DNA of 64,000 nt from Bradyrhizobium cenepequi (GCF_020329485.1 NZ_JAGKJI010000002.1:310001-374000); one strand, 5' to 3'. Numbered from the stretch's first letter, positions 26,004 to 35,974 are shown. The notes: generated by a model from the letters alone, not told the origin. A program made the numbers and translations.

Positions 26004-27251
26004 TCAGCGCTGCGCGCGCTCGATATTGCTGCTCCTCGTCGGCACACCGAATTCGCGCCGGCAGACTTCGGCGAGCACCGCCACGCCTTCGCGGATCTCT
26101 TGATGCGAGGGGCTGGCGAAGCACAGCCGCAGCCGGCTGCCGGACCAGGCCTTGTTGGTCGACCATTCCGGCCCCGGATTGATGGAGACCCCGGCGGCGA
26201 GCGCCGCCTGGTAGAGCTTGAGCGTATCGACATGATCCGGAAGCTTGACCCACAGGAAGATGCCGCCCTTCGGCTCCTCGAATTCCGCCACGGTGCCGAA
26301 CTGCTCGTTCAGCGCCTCCATCAGCGTATCGAGCTTCTTGCGCAGGCCGCGGGTCAGCTCCGGCACGTGGGTCGCAAAATGCGACGCGCAATATTCGGCG
26401 AGCACCATCTGCTCCAGCGCGCCGGAGCCTGCATCGGTCTTCAGCGCCAGCATCCGCGACATCACCTTCCAGGGCGCGACGATGAAGCCGACGCGCAAGG
26501 CCGGCGCGATCGATTTCGAGAACGAACCGATATGGATCACGCCGCCATGCTGGCTCATCGCGTAGATCGCGGGCGGGCGCTTGCCGCTCCAGGTGAGGTC
26601 GGCGTAGCAATCATCCTCGAAGATCGGCACGCCATAGTCGCGCGACAGCTTCAGCATCTCGGCGCGGCGGCTCTCGGGCAGGATCGTGCCGGTCGGGTTC
26701 TGCACGGTCGGGATGGTGTAGATATATTTCGGCGTGATGCCGCGCCGCTTGTGGTCGGCGAGCGCGGCCGCCAGCGCATCGATCCGGATGCCGTCCTGGT
26801 CGAGGGGGATGCCGACCGTATTGACGCCGAGCCGCGTGAGCCGGTTCAACGAGCCCTGATAGGTCTCCTGCTCGATAAGCACGGTGTCGCCCTTCGCAAG
26901 CAGCGTGTGGTTGACGAGGTCGAGCGCCTGCAGCGAGCCGGAGACGATCAATATGTCATCGGCCGTGCACTTGATGCCGGCATCGCGCTTGAGCTTCTGG
27001 CCAAGGAATTCGCGCAAGGGCCGATACCCTTGAGGGCCATGGGCGAGGTTGTAGGTCGCGAGCGCCTTGCCCTCGCGCTTCAACACCGCATTGACCGCCT
27101 CGATCAGCCCATCGACCGGAACCCCGTCCGGATCATTGTTGCCGCCGACAAAACTGTATTTGGCAAGCCCGGTCCACTTTGCGGCCGGTGCCGGCAGGCC
27201 GGCGGGCAACAGCGCCGTGAAATCGAATTGGGTTGAAGCGGACATGGACAT
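26004..27251 (-). CDS. PLP-dependent aminotransferase, MocR/2-aminoadipate type
   Basis: A 415-residue fold-type I aminotransferase without an N-terminal HTH. YNLAHGPQGYRPLREFL, the SGSLQALDLV cofactor loop, PTVQNPTGTILP, the FEDDCYADL Asp-Tyr pair and the Schiff-base lysine in HIGSFSKSIAPALRVGF are in the expected order. It resembles 2-aminoadipate/aromatic aminotransferases of the MocR-like group. It begins at MSMSAS with GGGAG before it; the second ATG is also possible. Neighbours do not point to one substrate; an amino donor for the aryl-pyruvate route is only a guess. The 106 bases before it separate it from the divergent antiporter gene. Confidence 0.88.
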   Translation of the reverse strand: MSMSASTQFDFTALLPAGLPAPAAKWTGLAKYSFVGGNNDPDGVPVDGLIEAVNAVLKREGKALATYNLAHGPQGYRPLREFLGQKLKRDAGIKCTADDILIVSGSLQALDLVNHTLLAKGDTVLIEQETYQGSLNRLTRLGVNTVGIPLDQDGIRIDALAAALADHKRRGITPKYIYTIPTVQNPTGTILPESRRAEMLKLSRDYGVPIFEDDCYADLTWSGKRPPAIYAMSQHGGVIHIGSFSKSIAPALRVGFIVAPWKVMSRMLALKTDAGSGALEQMVLAEYCASHFATHVPELTRGLRKKLDTLMEALNEQFGTVAEFEEPKGGIFLWVKLPDHVDTLKLYQAALAAGVSINPGPEWSTNKAWSGSRLRLCFASPSHQEIREGVAVLAEVCRREFGVPTRSSNIERAQR

Positions 27252-27408
27252 TCACTCCCGTGTTGTTGTCGTTGAGAAGGCCAAAACCTTCCGGCTCTTT
27301 ATGTCTGCCAAAATCGCGAAAAATAGGCTAAGGGCGCAGATGTGACAGATTGCTCGTTTGACCCCCGTGCTTGGGTCTCTAGGTTGCGACGAGGAGAAGC
27401 CCCAAGAC

Positions 27409-29142
27409 ATGCATGAACTTATTGGAGATATTACTCTAAGCATCCTGTTCGCCTGGGTGCTTGGCCTGTTAGCTCATTTCTCCCGGCAGCCCCTGATTCT
27501 GGCCTACCTTATCGCCGGGTTTTTGATTGGTCCATTCGGCACGGCCTGGGTCAAGTCCCAGGAATCGATCAGCGTCATCTCCGAACTCGGCCTGATCTTC
27601 ATGCTGTTCATGATCGGGCTCGAGATCGACCTGAAGAAGATCGTTCGCGCCGGCAAGGTGATCCTGTTCGCGGCCGGCGGCCAGCTGTTGGGCGGCTGCC
27701 TGCTCGGCATCCTGTTTTTTGTCGGAATCGGGCTGTCGATGGGCGGCGGCGGCAAGTTCGACGCGCTTTATCTTTGCGTCGCCTGTGCGCTGTCCTCGAC
27801 CGTGATCATCGTCAAGGTGCTCTATGAGAAGCACGAACTCGACACGCTGCCCGGCCGCATCACGCTGGGCGTGCTGGTGCTGCAGGATATCTTTGCGATC
27901 CTGTTCCTTGCGGTGCAGCCGAGCCTCGACAACCTCCAGGTCGGCGTCATCCTGCTTTCGATCCTGCGCGTCGGCGTGCTGGTGGCAACGGCGCTGGTGC
28001 TGAGCCGCTACGTGCTGCCGCGGCTGTTCCAGCAGATCGCCCGGCGCCCGGAACTGATCCTATTGGGCGCGCTCGCCTGGTGCTTCCTGATCGGCGAGGT
28101 TGCAGAACGCCTGCACCTGTCGCGCGAGATGGGCTCGCTGGTCGCCGGGGTGTCGCTGTCGACCTTCCCGTATGCGCTCGACGTCACCGCCAAGGTCACC
28201 ACCCTCCGCGATTTCTTCATCACGCTGTTCTTCGTGGCGCTCGGGATGACCATTCCGGTTCCCGGCCTCTCCGTGATCGGGCTCGCGCTGCTGATCGCGG
28301 CGTTCACCGTGGTGAGCCGCCTGGTCACGACATTCACGCCGCTCTATCTGATGAAGCAGGGGCTGCGCGCCAGCCTGCTGCCGGCGATCAACCTGGCGCA
28401 GATCTCGGAATTCTCGCTGGTGGTGATCCAGACCGGCGTTGCCGCCGGGCACATCTCCACGGCGACGTCGAGCGCGGTCTCCTTCGCTTTCGTCGTGCTG
28501 GCGGTGCTCAGCACCTTCGTGATGACCAAGAGCGGTGAGGTCACCCGTTCCCTGATCGGGCCGTTGAAGCGGATCGGGCTCCATGACCTCGACCAGGCGC
28601 AGCTTGCGGAAGGGAGCGACCAGGAGGGTGGCCATGGCGAGAGCCGCCGGATCGTCATCCTCGGCTTTTTCCGCGCCGCCAGCGCCCTGCTCAGCCAAAT
28701 CGAGCGGCAGAACGAGGCGCTCATGGAGCAGATCAGCGTCATTGACTTCAACCCGCTGGTGTTCAGGACCTTGAAAGACCGCGGCCTGCAGGTGATCTAT
28801 GGTGATATCAGCAATGTCGATACGCTGGTGCATGCCGGCATCGGCAAGGCCGAGATCATCATCCTGAGCGTGCCGGATTCGCTCCTGGTCGGCGCCAACA
28901 ACGAGAAGCTGGTGCGCCATGTCCGGAGCCTCAATCCGACTGCCAAGATCGTCGCGACTGCCGATTTTCTGGCCGACGTGAACGATCTGTACGCCGCTGG
29001 GGCGGACTACGTGACGGTGACGCGGATCAGTGACGCGAGGGAGCTGTTCTCGGTGATCGAAGCGGCGGAGGCCGGTCTCCTTGCAGAGAAGCGCGCCGAG
29101 ATGGATGCGCAACTCGCCGAGCGGCGCGAGGTGTTGCCCTAG
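27409..29142 (+). CDS. Monovalent cation:proton antiporter-2 (CPA2/Kef-type) with TrkA-N domain
   Basis: A 577-residue protein. About twelve membrane helices fill residues 1-385 (FLIGPFGTAWV, then IGLEIDLKKI; the family Asp lies in LGVLVLQDIFAILFLA). A cytoplasmic RCK/TrkA-N domain spans about 415-545 (RIVILGFFRAASALLSQI, then VIDFNPLVFRTLKDRG and IYGDISNVDTL). It exchanges K+ or Na+ for H+, gated by nucleotides on the RCK part. The ATG at 27409 has GAGGAGAAG in front, so I prefer it to a TTG 17 codons upstream. It is a single gene, divergent from the aminotransferase. Confidence 0.9.
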   Translation: MHELIGDITLSILFAWVLGLLAHFSRQPLILAYLIAGFLIGPFGTAWVKSQESISVISELGLIFMLFMIGLEIDLKKIVRAGKVILFAAGGQLLGGCLLGILFFVGIGLSMGGGGKFDALYLCVACALSSTVIIVKVLYEKHELDTLPGRITLGVLVLQDIFAILFLAVQPSLDNLQVGVILLSILRVGVLVATALVLSRYVLPRLFQQIARRPELILLGALAWCFLIGEVAERLHLSREMGSLVAGVSLSTFPYALDVTAKVTTLRDFFITLFFVALGMTIPVPGLSVIGLALLIAAFTVVSRLVTTFTPLYLMKQGLRASLLPAINLAQISEFSLVVIQTGVAAGHISTATSSAVSFAFVVLAVLSTFVMTKSGEVTRSLIGPLKRIGLHDLDQAQLAEGSDQEGGHGESRRIVILGFFRAASALLSQIERQNEALMEQISVIDFNPLVFRTLKDRGLQVIYGDISNVDTLVHAGIGKAEIIILSVPDSLLVGANNEKLVRHVRSLNPTAKIVATADFLADVNDLYAAGADYVTVTRISDARELFSVIEAAEAGLLAEKRAEMDAQLAERREVLP

Positions 29143-29250
29143 ATGCAGAGCGGAACGCCTCCTGGCATACCTGCTGGCCTGAGGATTGATGCTGGCGCGG
29201 GCTGCCGGTTCCGGCTAATGCACTGCCAGCAAGAAGCGAGATTTTGAGAC

Positions 29251-30327
29251 ATGGCCGATACGATCCAGGAAGTGTTGCAAGCCTTTGCCAGGGGTGAACT
29301 CGTCGTCGTCACCGATGACGACGACCGGGAAGGCGAGGGCGATCTGATTGTCGCAGCCTCGCTCTGTACCCCCGAGAAGATGGCCTTCATCATCCGCCAC
29401 ACCTCCGGTATCGTCTGTGCGCCGATCACGACCGACGATGCGAAGCGGCTGCGGCTCGACCCGATGGTCGCGCACAACGACTCCAGCCACACCACCGCCT
29501 TCACCGTCTCGATCGACTACAAGCCCGATGGCGGCACCGGCATTTCAGCGGAAGAGCGCGCTTCCTGCTGCCGCGCGCTGGCCAATCCGAATGCCGGCGC
29601 CAATGATTTTGCGCGGCCCGGGCACATCTTTCCGCTGATCGCCCGCGACGGCGGCGTGCTCCTGCGCTCCGGTCATACCGAAGCCGCGGTCGACCTCTGC
29701 AAGCTAAGCGGCCTGCCGCCGGTCGGCGTGATCAGCGAATTGATGAACGACGACGGCACGGTGATGAAGGGCGAGCAGGTCGCCCGCTTTGCCGCCGCCA
29801 ACAACCTCAAGCACGTCACGATCGCCGACCTGATCGCCTATCGCCAGGCCCGCGAGAAGCTGATCGAGCGGGTCGCGACGTTCACGGCCGACAGCCCGAT
29901 CGGGCCGCTGCAGGGCTATGCCTACCGCTCGCCGTTCGACGAGATCATGCACGCCGCCTTCGTCTATAACGGCATCGGCGATGGCAAGAACGTGCTGACG
30001 CGATTGCACAAGCCTAACATCGTCAAGGATCTCTTCACCGGCCAAAGCCGCATGGAAGCGGTCTTGCAGCAGTTCAAGAAGGCCGGCCACGGCGTGCTGG
30101 TTTACCTGCGCGACGGCGCCGCCGGTGTTCCCGTGGAGCCCGTTGGTGCGCCGAAGACCGCGGAGGCGGATCGCCACCGGCAATGGCGCGAAGTCGGCGT
30201 CGGCGCGCAGATCCTGCGCGATCTCGGCGTCACCTCGATCCGCAATCTCACCTCGTCCGTGCACGACTACAAGGGATTGTCGGGTTTTGGTATCGAGATT
30301 GTCTCCAACGAGAAACTCGAAAGCTGA
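29251..30327 (+). CDS. ribBX: RibBX: 3,4-dihydroxy-2-butanone-4-phosphate synthase with degenerate GTP cyclohydrolase II-like domain
   Basis: A 358-residue protein. Residues 1-205 are a complete DHBP synthase (DDDDREGEGDLI, GHIFPL, SGHTEAAVDL), which turns ribulose 5-phosphate into the four-carbon riboflavin precursor. Residues 215-358 follow the GTP cyclohydrolase II fold (GYAYRSPFDEIMH, GVLVYLRDGA, GAQILRDLGVTSIRNLT), but the zinc-binding SLRCDCG segment and the EGRGIGL active-site loop are absent. So the C-terminal half cannot be a normal RibA. This matches the RibBX architecture described in proteobacteria. A separate ribA must exist elsewhere. No FMN-riboswitch consensus is visible in the 108 bases upstream. 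Confidence 0.9.
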   Translation: MADTIQEVLQAFARGELVVVTDDDDREGEGDLIVAASLCTPEKMAFIIRHTSGIVCAPITTDDAKRLRLDPMVAHNDSSHTTAFTVSIDYKPDGGTGISAEERASCCRALANPNAGANDFARPGHIFPLIARDGGVLLRSGHTEAAVDLCKLSGLPPVGVISELMNDDGTVMKGEQVARFAAANNLKHVTIADLIAYRQAREKLIERVATFTADSPIGPLQGYAYRSPFDEIMHAAFVYNGIGDGKNVLTRLHKPNIVKDLFTGQSRMEAVLQQFKKAGHGVLVYLRDGAAGVPVEPVGAPKTAEADRHRQWREVGVGAQILRDLGVTSIRNLTSSVHDYKGLSGFGIEIVSNEKLES

Positions 30328-30332
30328 CGAAA

Positions 30333-30363
30333 GTCATTCCGGGGCGCGCGTAGCGTGAACTGG
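30333..30363. repeat. Family B repeat, single truncated arm
   Basis: GTCATTCCGGGGCGCGCGTAG (in part) matches the left arm of the family B element; the right half is missing or decayed. It forms part of the leader before the glutaryl-CoA dehydrogenase gene. Confidence 0.55.
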
Positions 30364-30447
30364 AGGGAACCCAATGCAATTGCGCTTCCACTCACGGCGC
30401 TTTACTTTATCGGTCAATTCCGGAACGACGATGCGAAAGGGATTTTC

Positions 30448-31662
30448 ATGAGCGTGCGCCCCCAGGCCAAGGACAAGCCGACAGCGGCTTCTTTCCAGTG
30501 GGATGATCCGTTCCTGCTCGATGACCAGCTCACCGAAGACGAACGCATGATCCGCGACACTGCGCGCGCCTATGCGCAGGACAAGCTGCTGCCGCGCGTC
30601 ATCAACGCCTATCTGGAGGAGAAGACCGATCGCGACATCTTCAGCGAGATGGGCGAACTCGGCCTGATCGGCGTCACGCTGCCGGAGGAATATGGCTGCG
30701 CCAATGCGAGCTATGTCGCCTATGGTCTTGTGGCGCGCGAGATCGAGCGGGTCGATTCCGGCTATCGCTCGATGAACTCGGTGCAGTCCTCGCTGGTGAT
30801 GTATCCGATCTATGCCTATGGCGATGAGAGCCAGCGCAAGAAATATCTGCCCAAGCTCGCCACCGGAGAATGGGTCGGCTGTTTCGGCCTGACCGAGCCG
30901 GATGCGGGTTCCGATCCCGGCGGCATGAAGACCCGCGCAGAGGAGGTTTCCGACGGTTACCGGCTGACCGGCAGCAAGATGTGGATTTCGAACGCGCCGA
31001 TCGCCGACGTCTTCGTGGTGTGGGCGAAGTCGGCCGCGCACGACAACCAGATCCGCGGCTTCGTCCTGGAGAAGGGCATGAAGGGCCTCTCCGCGCCGAA
31101 GGTCGGCGGCAAGCTGTCCTTGCGCGCCTCGGTCACGGGCGAGATCGTGCTGGATGGCGTCGTGGTTCCGGAGAGCGCACTGCTGCCCAACGTCTCCGGC
31201 CTCAAAGGCCCGTTCGGCTGTCTCAACCGCGCCCGCTACGGCATCTCCTGGGGAGCGATGGGCGCCGCGGAGGACTGCATGCACCGTGCGCGGCAATATA
31301 CCCTCGATCGCAAGCAGTTCGGCCGCCCGCTTGCCGCGACGCAATTGGTACAGAAGAAGCTTGCCGACATGGAGACCGAGATCGCGCTCGGCCTGCAGGC
31401 CTCGCTTCGCGTCGGCCGCCTGATGGACGAGGGCAAGATGGCCCCGGAGATGATCTCCATCGTCAAGCGCAATAATTGCGGCAAGGCGCTCGACATCGCC
31501 CGCATGGCGCGCGACATGCACGGCGGCAATGGCATCCAGATCGAGTATCACGTGATGCGCCACGCCGCGAATCTGGAAACCGTCAACACCTACGAGGGCA
31601 CCCACGACGTGCACGCGCTCATCCTGGGCCGCGCCATCACTGGCATCCAGGCGTTTTCGTAA
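30448..31662 (+). CDS. gcdH: Glutaryl-CoA dehydrogenase-like acyl-CoA dehydrogenase
   Basis: A 404-residue acyl-CoA dehydrogenase. [14 protein letters not shown] binds FAD and substrate, and [50 protein letters not shown] follow. The catalytic Glu lies in [19 protein letters not shown], a form characteristic of glutaryl-CoA dehydrogenases. It decarboxylates glutaryl-CoA to crotonyl-CoA with electrons passed to ETF, the end of lysine, tryptophan and benzoyl-CoA degradation. The start is the ATG giving MSVRPQAK, with GAAAGG upstream; the longer frame runs into repeat DNA. Confidence 0.9.
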   Translation: MSVRPQAKDKPTAASFQWDDPFLLDDQLTEDERMIRDTARAYAQDKLLPRVINAYLEEKTDRDIFSEMGELGLIGVTLPEEYGCANASYVAYGLVAREIERVDSGYRSMNSVQSSLVMYPIYAYGDESQRKKYLPKLATGEWVGCFGLTEPDAGSDPGGMKTRAEEVSDGYRLTGSKMWISNAPIADVFVVWAKSAAHDNQIRGFVLEKGMKGLSAPKVGGKLSLRASVTGEIVLDGVVVPESALLPNVSGLKGPFGCLNRARYGISWGAMGAAEDCMHRARQYTLDRKQFGRPLAATQLVQKKLADMETEIALGLQASLRVGRLMDEGKMAPEMISIVKRNNCGKALDIARMARDMHGGNGIQIEYHVMRHAANLETVNTYEGTHDVHALILGRAITGIQAFS

Positions 31663-31679
31663 ACCGTCGCGTCGACAGC

Positions 31680-31762
31680 GTAGGATGGGTAGAGCGAAGC
31701 GAAACCCATCTTAACGCCCCGTGCGCCGCGTGATGGGTTTCGCTGCGCTCTACCCATCCTAC
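31680..31762. repeat. Palindromic repeat, family D (copy 2)
   Basis: GTAGGATGGGTAGAGCGAAG (in part) and CGCTCTACCCATCCTAC arms with inner CGAAACCCATC / GATGGGTTTCG, nearly identical to the 25.9-kb copy. Confidence 0.85.
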
Positions 31763-31785
31763 AAGACCGCATTCCAGGCACCCCC

Positions 31786-32703
31786 ATGGCCGACAACGAC
31801 GACATCCCGTTCAACCGCGATTTTCCGCTGAGGCCCGGCGTGGTCGACGAAGTCCGCGCCGGCGTGCGGCGCGTCCTCTGCAACAATCCGAGCCCGTTCA
31901 CCTTCACCGGCACGGTCAGTTACATCGTGGGCAAGGGCAATGTCGCGATCATCGATCCCGGCCCGGATGACGAAGCGCACGCCAGGGCGCTGTTGGATGC
32001 CGTGCGAGGTGAGACCGTGACGCACATCCTGGTCACCCACACCCATCGCGACCATTCGCCGAACACCGCGCGGATCAAGCAAGCGACCGGCGCGCCCGTC
32101 TATGCCGAGGGCCCGCACCGCGCCTCGCGGCCGCGGTTCGAGAGCGAGAAGCATAATCCGGAGTCCGGTGCCGACCGCGACTTCAAGCCCGATGTCGAGG
32201 TCAAGAACGGCGACGTGATCGAGGGTTCCGACTGGGCGCTCGAGGCAGTGGCGACGCCGGGGCACACCGCCAATCACCTCGCATTCGCCTGGCCGGCGCG
32301 CGGCATCAATTTCGTCGGCGATCACGTGATGGGCTGGTCGACGTCGATCGTGGCCCCGCCGGACGGATCGATGATCGACTACATGGCGTCGCTGGAACGG
32401 TTGGAGCAACGGCCCGAGGAACTCTATTTCTCCGGCCATGGTCCGGAAATTCCGGAAGGCCCGCGCTACGTGCGTTACCTGGCGCGACACCGAAAGGCAC
32501 GCGAAGCTTCGATCCTGCATCGCCTCGCCAAGGGCGAGGCCGACATTCCGACCATGGTGCGCGCGATCTATATCGGCCTTGATCCGCGGCTAACCGGTGC
32601 TGCGGGCTATTCGGTGCTGGCGCATCTGGAGGATCTGGTCGCGCGAGGGATCGTCAAGACCGATGGTGATCCGGTGATCGGGGGGACCTATCGCTTGGCA
32701 TGA
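31786..32703 (+). CDS. MBL-fold metallo-hydrolase, LACTB2-like
   Basis: A 305-residue metallo-beta-lactamase-fold protein. The zinc motif HTHRDH is at 85-90, a further His lies in TPGHTANH and an Asp in VGDHVMGWS. A C-terminal winged-helix-like tail (about 250-305) is typical of the LACTB2 group, whose members include RNases and thioester/lactone hydrolases. It lies 123 bases after gcdH, separated by a palindromic repeat. The true substrate is unknown. Confidence 0.87.
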   Translation: MADNDDIPFNRDFPLRPGVVDEVRAGVRRVLCNNPSPFTFTGTVSYIVGKGNVAIIDPGPDDEAHARALLDAVRGETVTHILVTHTHRDHSPNTARIKQATGAPVYAEGPHRASRPRFESEKHNPESGADRDFKPDVEVKNGDVIEGSDWALEAVATPGHTANHLAFAWPARGINFVGDHVMGWSTSIVAPPDGSMIDYMASLERLEQRPEELYFSGHGPEIPEGPRYVRYLARHRKAREASILHRLAKGEADIPTMVRAIYIGLDPRLTGAAGYSVLAHLEDLVARGIVKTDGDPVIGGTYRLA

Positions 32704-32762
32704 AATGCGAGTGACGGATGAGGGTGCGTAGCCATCACTCGCTTGCTTCGTCGGATAAGGCC

Positions 32763-33971
32763 TCAGTGGCCCACCAGCGGGCAGCCGCCCTTGTCGAGCG
32801 GACGGAACGCCTCGTCGCCGGACACGGTGGCGAGCAGCGTGTAGAGGTCCCATTCGCCCTTGGACTCCGAGGGCTTCTTCACCTCGAACAGGTACATGTC
32901 GTGGACCATGCGTCCGTCGATGCGGATCTTGCCGTTCTTGGCGAAGAAATCATTGACCGGCGTCGCCCGCATCTGCGCCATCACCTTCGGCGCCTCGTCG
33001 GTGCCGATGGCCTCGATCGCCTTCAAATAATGCATCGTCGCCGAATAGAGCCCGGCCTGGATCATGGTCGGCATGTGCCCGACCTTCTCGTTGAAGCGCT
33101 TCGAGAAGGCTCTCGTCTCGTCGTTCATGTCCCAGTAGAACGCGTCGGTGACGATCAGGCCCTGGGTTGCCTGGATGCCCAGCGAATGCGTGTCGGTGAT
33201 CTCCTGCAGCAGTGCGATCATCTTCTGGCCGCTCTGGGTGAGACCGAACTCGGCGGCCTGCTTCAGCGCGTTGGTGGTGTCGCCGCCGGCGTTCGCAAGC
33301 GCCACAACCTTGGCCTTCGAGGCTTGCGCCTGCAGCAGGAAGGAGGAGAAGTCGGAGGTGTTGAGCGGGTGGCGGACTTCGCCGAGCACCTTGCCGCCGC
33401 TTTCCTTGACGACATTGGCGGCGTCGCGTTCCAGCGCCATGCCGAACGCATAGTCGGCGGTGACGAAGAACCAGGTATTCTCGCCGCGCTTGACCATCGC
33501 CTTGCCGGCGACGTTCGCCAGCGCATAGGTGTCATAGGTCCAGTGCACTGTGTTGGGCGAGCAGGCGACGCCGGTGAGGTCGGACGAGCCGCCGCCGGAA
33601 TTGATGTTGATCTTGTTCTTCTCGCGCGTCAGCGCCGAGATCGGCAGCGCGACCGAGGAGGTCGGCACGTCGAAGATCGCATCGACCTTGTCGTTGTCAT
33701 ACCAGTTCCTGGCGATGGCGACGCCGACGTCCGGCTTGTTCTGGTGATCGGCGAAGACTAGCTCGACCGGCTTGCCCTTCACCTTGCCGCCGTAATCGGC
33801 GACCGCCATCTGCACCGCGGCGACCGAGCCCTTGCCGGTGGCATCGGCGTAGAGGCTGGACATGTCGGTGAGCACGCCGATCTTGACCACGTCATCGGAT
33901 ATCTGGGCATTGGCTGCGCCACCGGCGACAAGCGCGAGACCCGCCGCAAGGGCGGCCGCGAGCGATTTCAT
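32763..33971 (-). CDS. ABC transporter substrate-binding protein, orphan
   Basis: A 402-residue LivK-type periplasmic binding protein. A Sec signal peptide of about 23 residues ends ANAQ; the mature part starts ISDDVVKIGVLTDMSSLYAD. DIFDVPTSS-type and NSGGGSSDLTG segments resemble proteins that bind urea, short amides or aromatic acids in the same superfamily. No permease or ATPase gene lies beside it, so it must share transporter subunits encoded elsewhere (the two Liv operons in this window are candidates, without evidence). It is convergent with the MBL gene. Confidence 0.87.
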   Translation of the reverse strand: MKSLAAALAAGLALVAGGAANAQISDDVVKIGVLTDMSSLYADATGKGSVAAVQMAVADYGGKVKGKPVELVFADHQNKPDVGVAIARNWYDNDKVDAIFDVPTSSVALPISALTREKNKININSGGGSSDLTGVACSPNTVHWTYDTYALANVAGKAMVKRGENTWFFVTADYAFGMALERDAANVVKESGGKVLGEVRHPLNTSDFSSFLLQAQASKAKVVALANAGGDTTNALKQAAEFGLTQSGQKMIALLQEITDTHSLGIQATQGLIVTDAFYWDMNDETRAFSKRFNEKVGHMPTMIQAGLYSATMHYLKAIEAIGTDEAPKVMAQMRATPVNDFFAKNGKIRIDGRMVHDMYLFEVKKPSESKGEWDLYTLLATVSGDEAFRPLDKGGCPLVGH

Positions 33972-34089
33972 CGTTTCTTCTCCCTGGCTTCTTGTTAAGG
34001 GCTTTCGTTAACGCCGCCAGTTCTATCCGGTGCCATAGGAGCGGCAAAGCACAAGACTGCGAACAAGACCGCAGGGGAGGTCTGCGCTT

Positions 34090-34222
34090 CTCCTTCCCCT
34101 TGAAAGGGGGAAGGTCGGGATGGGGGGTCGAGCCACAAGCGCAGGTGTACATGTGGAGAGAGGTGATCCCCACCCGGTTTGCGCCGAGGCGCAAACCGAC
34201 CTCCCCTTTTCAAGGGGAGGTG
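34090..34222. repeat. Palindromic intergenic repeat, family A-like (copy 5)
   Basis: CTTCCCCTTGAAAGGGGGAAGG and CTCCCCTTTTCAAGGGGAG-type terminal hairpins (shown in part) around GTTTGCGCCGAGGCGCAAAC. It lies between two minus-strand genes. Confidence 0.7.
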
Positions 34223-34224
34223 AA

Positions 34225-35793
34225 CTAAAGCGCCGAGAGCTTGCTGATGGAGACGTCGATTGCGCCCTCGGTTTCCACGATCACTCGCAACGTCTTGGAG
34301 TCGAACGCGATGCCGGCGAGCCGCAGGCTCGTGATCTCGGTCGAGACCTTCACGCCATCGTCGTTCTTCTGGTAATCGGCGATCGCGGCGGCGAGCTTCT
34401 CGCGGGCGTTGCTCGCGAATGGCTTCAGGTCGATCGTCATCTTCTCCGCAAGCGCGCGCTGTAGCTGCGGCACCGCTGCGCGCGCGGCAGCACCCAATAA
34501 GCCAAAGGCTGCTTCGGATTCGACCGCCAGCTCGATATCGGTCAGCCGCACGATCTGTTGCGCCTGGTCCAGCACCGGCCGTCCCCAGACGTGTACGGTG
34601 GCCTCGGCGCCGAACCCGAAGAAGCTCTTCTTCTCCTTTGCATTCACCAGCAGCGAGATCAGAAGGCGATCGCCGGATGCCGCCACGCTCGCGTGCTTCA
34701 CGGTGACGTCGACCGGACCGGAGCCATCCTCGGGGAAAGTCTTGCCGGCGAGCTGCGCCTCCAAAAGCTTCGTCAGTGACACAAATGACATATCGACGGG
34801 CATGCCGATGCTGACATGGCCCGGCGTCTGCGGTCCGATCGTGATCGTCGCCGGGAACGGGCAGTCCGGCTTGGTCGGCGCCTCCGTGATCCGGGTCTCG
34901 GCTTCGATGCCGAGTGTCAGCGTCACCGCGGAAGCGTCGACACGCGGCTGTGCCGCCAGCGCACGTATCGGGCGAAGCTCCAGCCACAATGGCGGCATGT
35001 TGGCGATGGCACCCGCGTCTTGCAGTGGAATCGAGCGGCAGGCTTTCGCCCATTGCGCACGCGCGTTCTGCTCAAACGTTGGATCGTTGCGCATCCGCGT
35101 CGATACGGCGGTGAGCTGGTCGGCCACCGTCTTGTCGATCAGCGGCTTGACCTGCGCCGGCACGTTGACGCGTGCGCCTGCGACCGACAGGCCGGTGTCG
35201 CCGAGATTGACCTGCCCCTGCAGGTTAGGCTCGATGCGCCAGGTCGCGGCCAGCCGGGGCCGCGAGGTGATGACCACATTGCCCCTGATCTCGGCGTTTG
35301 CATTGATCTGCTTGATGTTGATGTCGCCGATCTGCTTGGCGGCATTAGCGCCGAGCAGGCTGCCCAGCGCATCGCCGATCGCGCCCGTCGCCTTCGCCGA
35401 CAGCGAGCCCTTGACATTCAAGTTGCCTGTCAGCGGTGTCGAGAGCGACAGCACGTCATCCGCGCCGGTCGCCGCAATCGGTCCGCGCGATGCTTGCCAG
35501 CCGATATCGGCATTCTGCAGAATCTGCGACACGGGATTGTCGGCCTTGCCGCTGAAATTCTTCGGCGCGCCGCGGTCGGTCGCGTCGCGGATCGCCGACA
35601 GCGCAACAGCGACCGGCGCCATCACCACGGAACTACGCGGCGCCGGCGGCAGCGGCGGCAATTCGGCAAGCGGCGGTGCCGGCATAGTGGCGCGCGGCGC
35701 CAGCCAGTCCATGGCCTTCAAGCTGATCAGGAACGACGCCGCAACCACCGCAGCGCCGATCAGCATCGTCTTCGGATGCATCGGCAGACGCAT
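34225..35793 (-). CDS. DUF4403 family protein
   Basis: A 522-residue protein with one N-terminal membrane anchor (LIGAAVVAASFLISLKAM, about 10-27) and a proline-rich linker (about 38-52). The long repeated beta-strand region is typical of DUF4403 (IRGNVVITSRPRLAATWRI, then AEATVHVWGRPVLDQAQQIV, ending EGAIDVSISKLSAL). It is probably periplasmic, held at the inner membrane; related lipid-binding TULIP-like folds have been suggested for such proteins, but no function is established. It is expressed alone on the minus strand. Confidence 0.75.
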   Translation of the reverse strand: MRLPMHPKTMLIGAAVVAASFLISLKAMDWLAPRATMPAPPLAELPPLPPAPRSSVVMAPVAVALSAIRDATDRGAPKNFSGKADNPVSQILQNADIGWQASRGPIAATGADDVLSLSTPLTGNLNVKGSLSAKATGAIGDALGSLLGANAAKQIGDINIKQINANAEIRGNVVITSRPRLAATWRIEPNLQGQVNLGDTGLSVAGARVNVPAQVKPLIDKTVADQLTAVSTRMRNDPTFEQNARAQWAKACRSIPLQDAGAIANMPPLWLELRPIRALAAQPRVDASAVTLTLGIEAETRITEAPTKPDCPFPATITIGPQTPGHVSIGMPVDMSFVSLTKLLEAQLAGKTFPEDGSGPVDVTVKHASVAASGDRLLISLLVNAKEKKSFFGFGAEATVHVWGRPVLDQAQQIVRLTDIELAVESEAAFGLLGAAARAAVPQLQRALAEKMTIDLKPFASNAREKLAAAIADYQKNDDGVKVSTEITSLRLAGIAFDSKTLRVIVETEGAIDVSISKLSAL

Positions 35794-35974
35794 CTTCCCC
35801 CCGGATCGAGAAGCCCCCGATTCGCTTATTATAGGGAAGCTGAAGGATGCGCCAGTGAGGCGAAGCGGTGTCCGCCTTGCGGCGTTTCCTTGCTGCTCGG
35901 CCTGATTTGGCTACGGGACAAAGAAAACGGCCCCGGCCAAGGCCGGAGCCGTTCATCAATTCGTCTCGCAAGGA

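Noticed and set aside
29143..29250. FMN riboswitch before ribBX
   Set aside because: None of the conserved FMN-element blocks is visible, and the region is too short for the full element.
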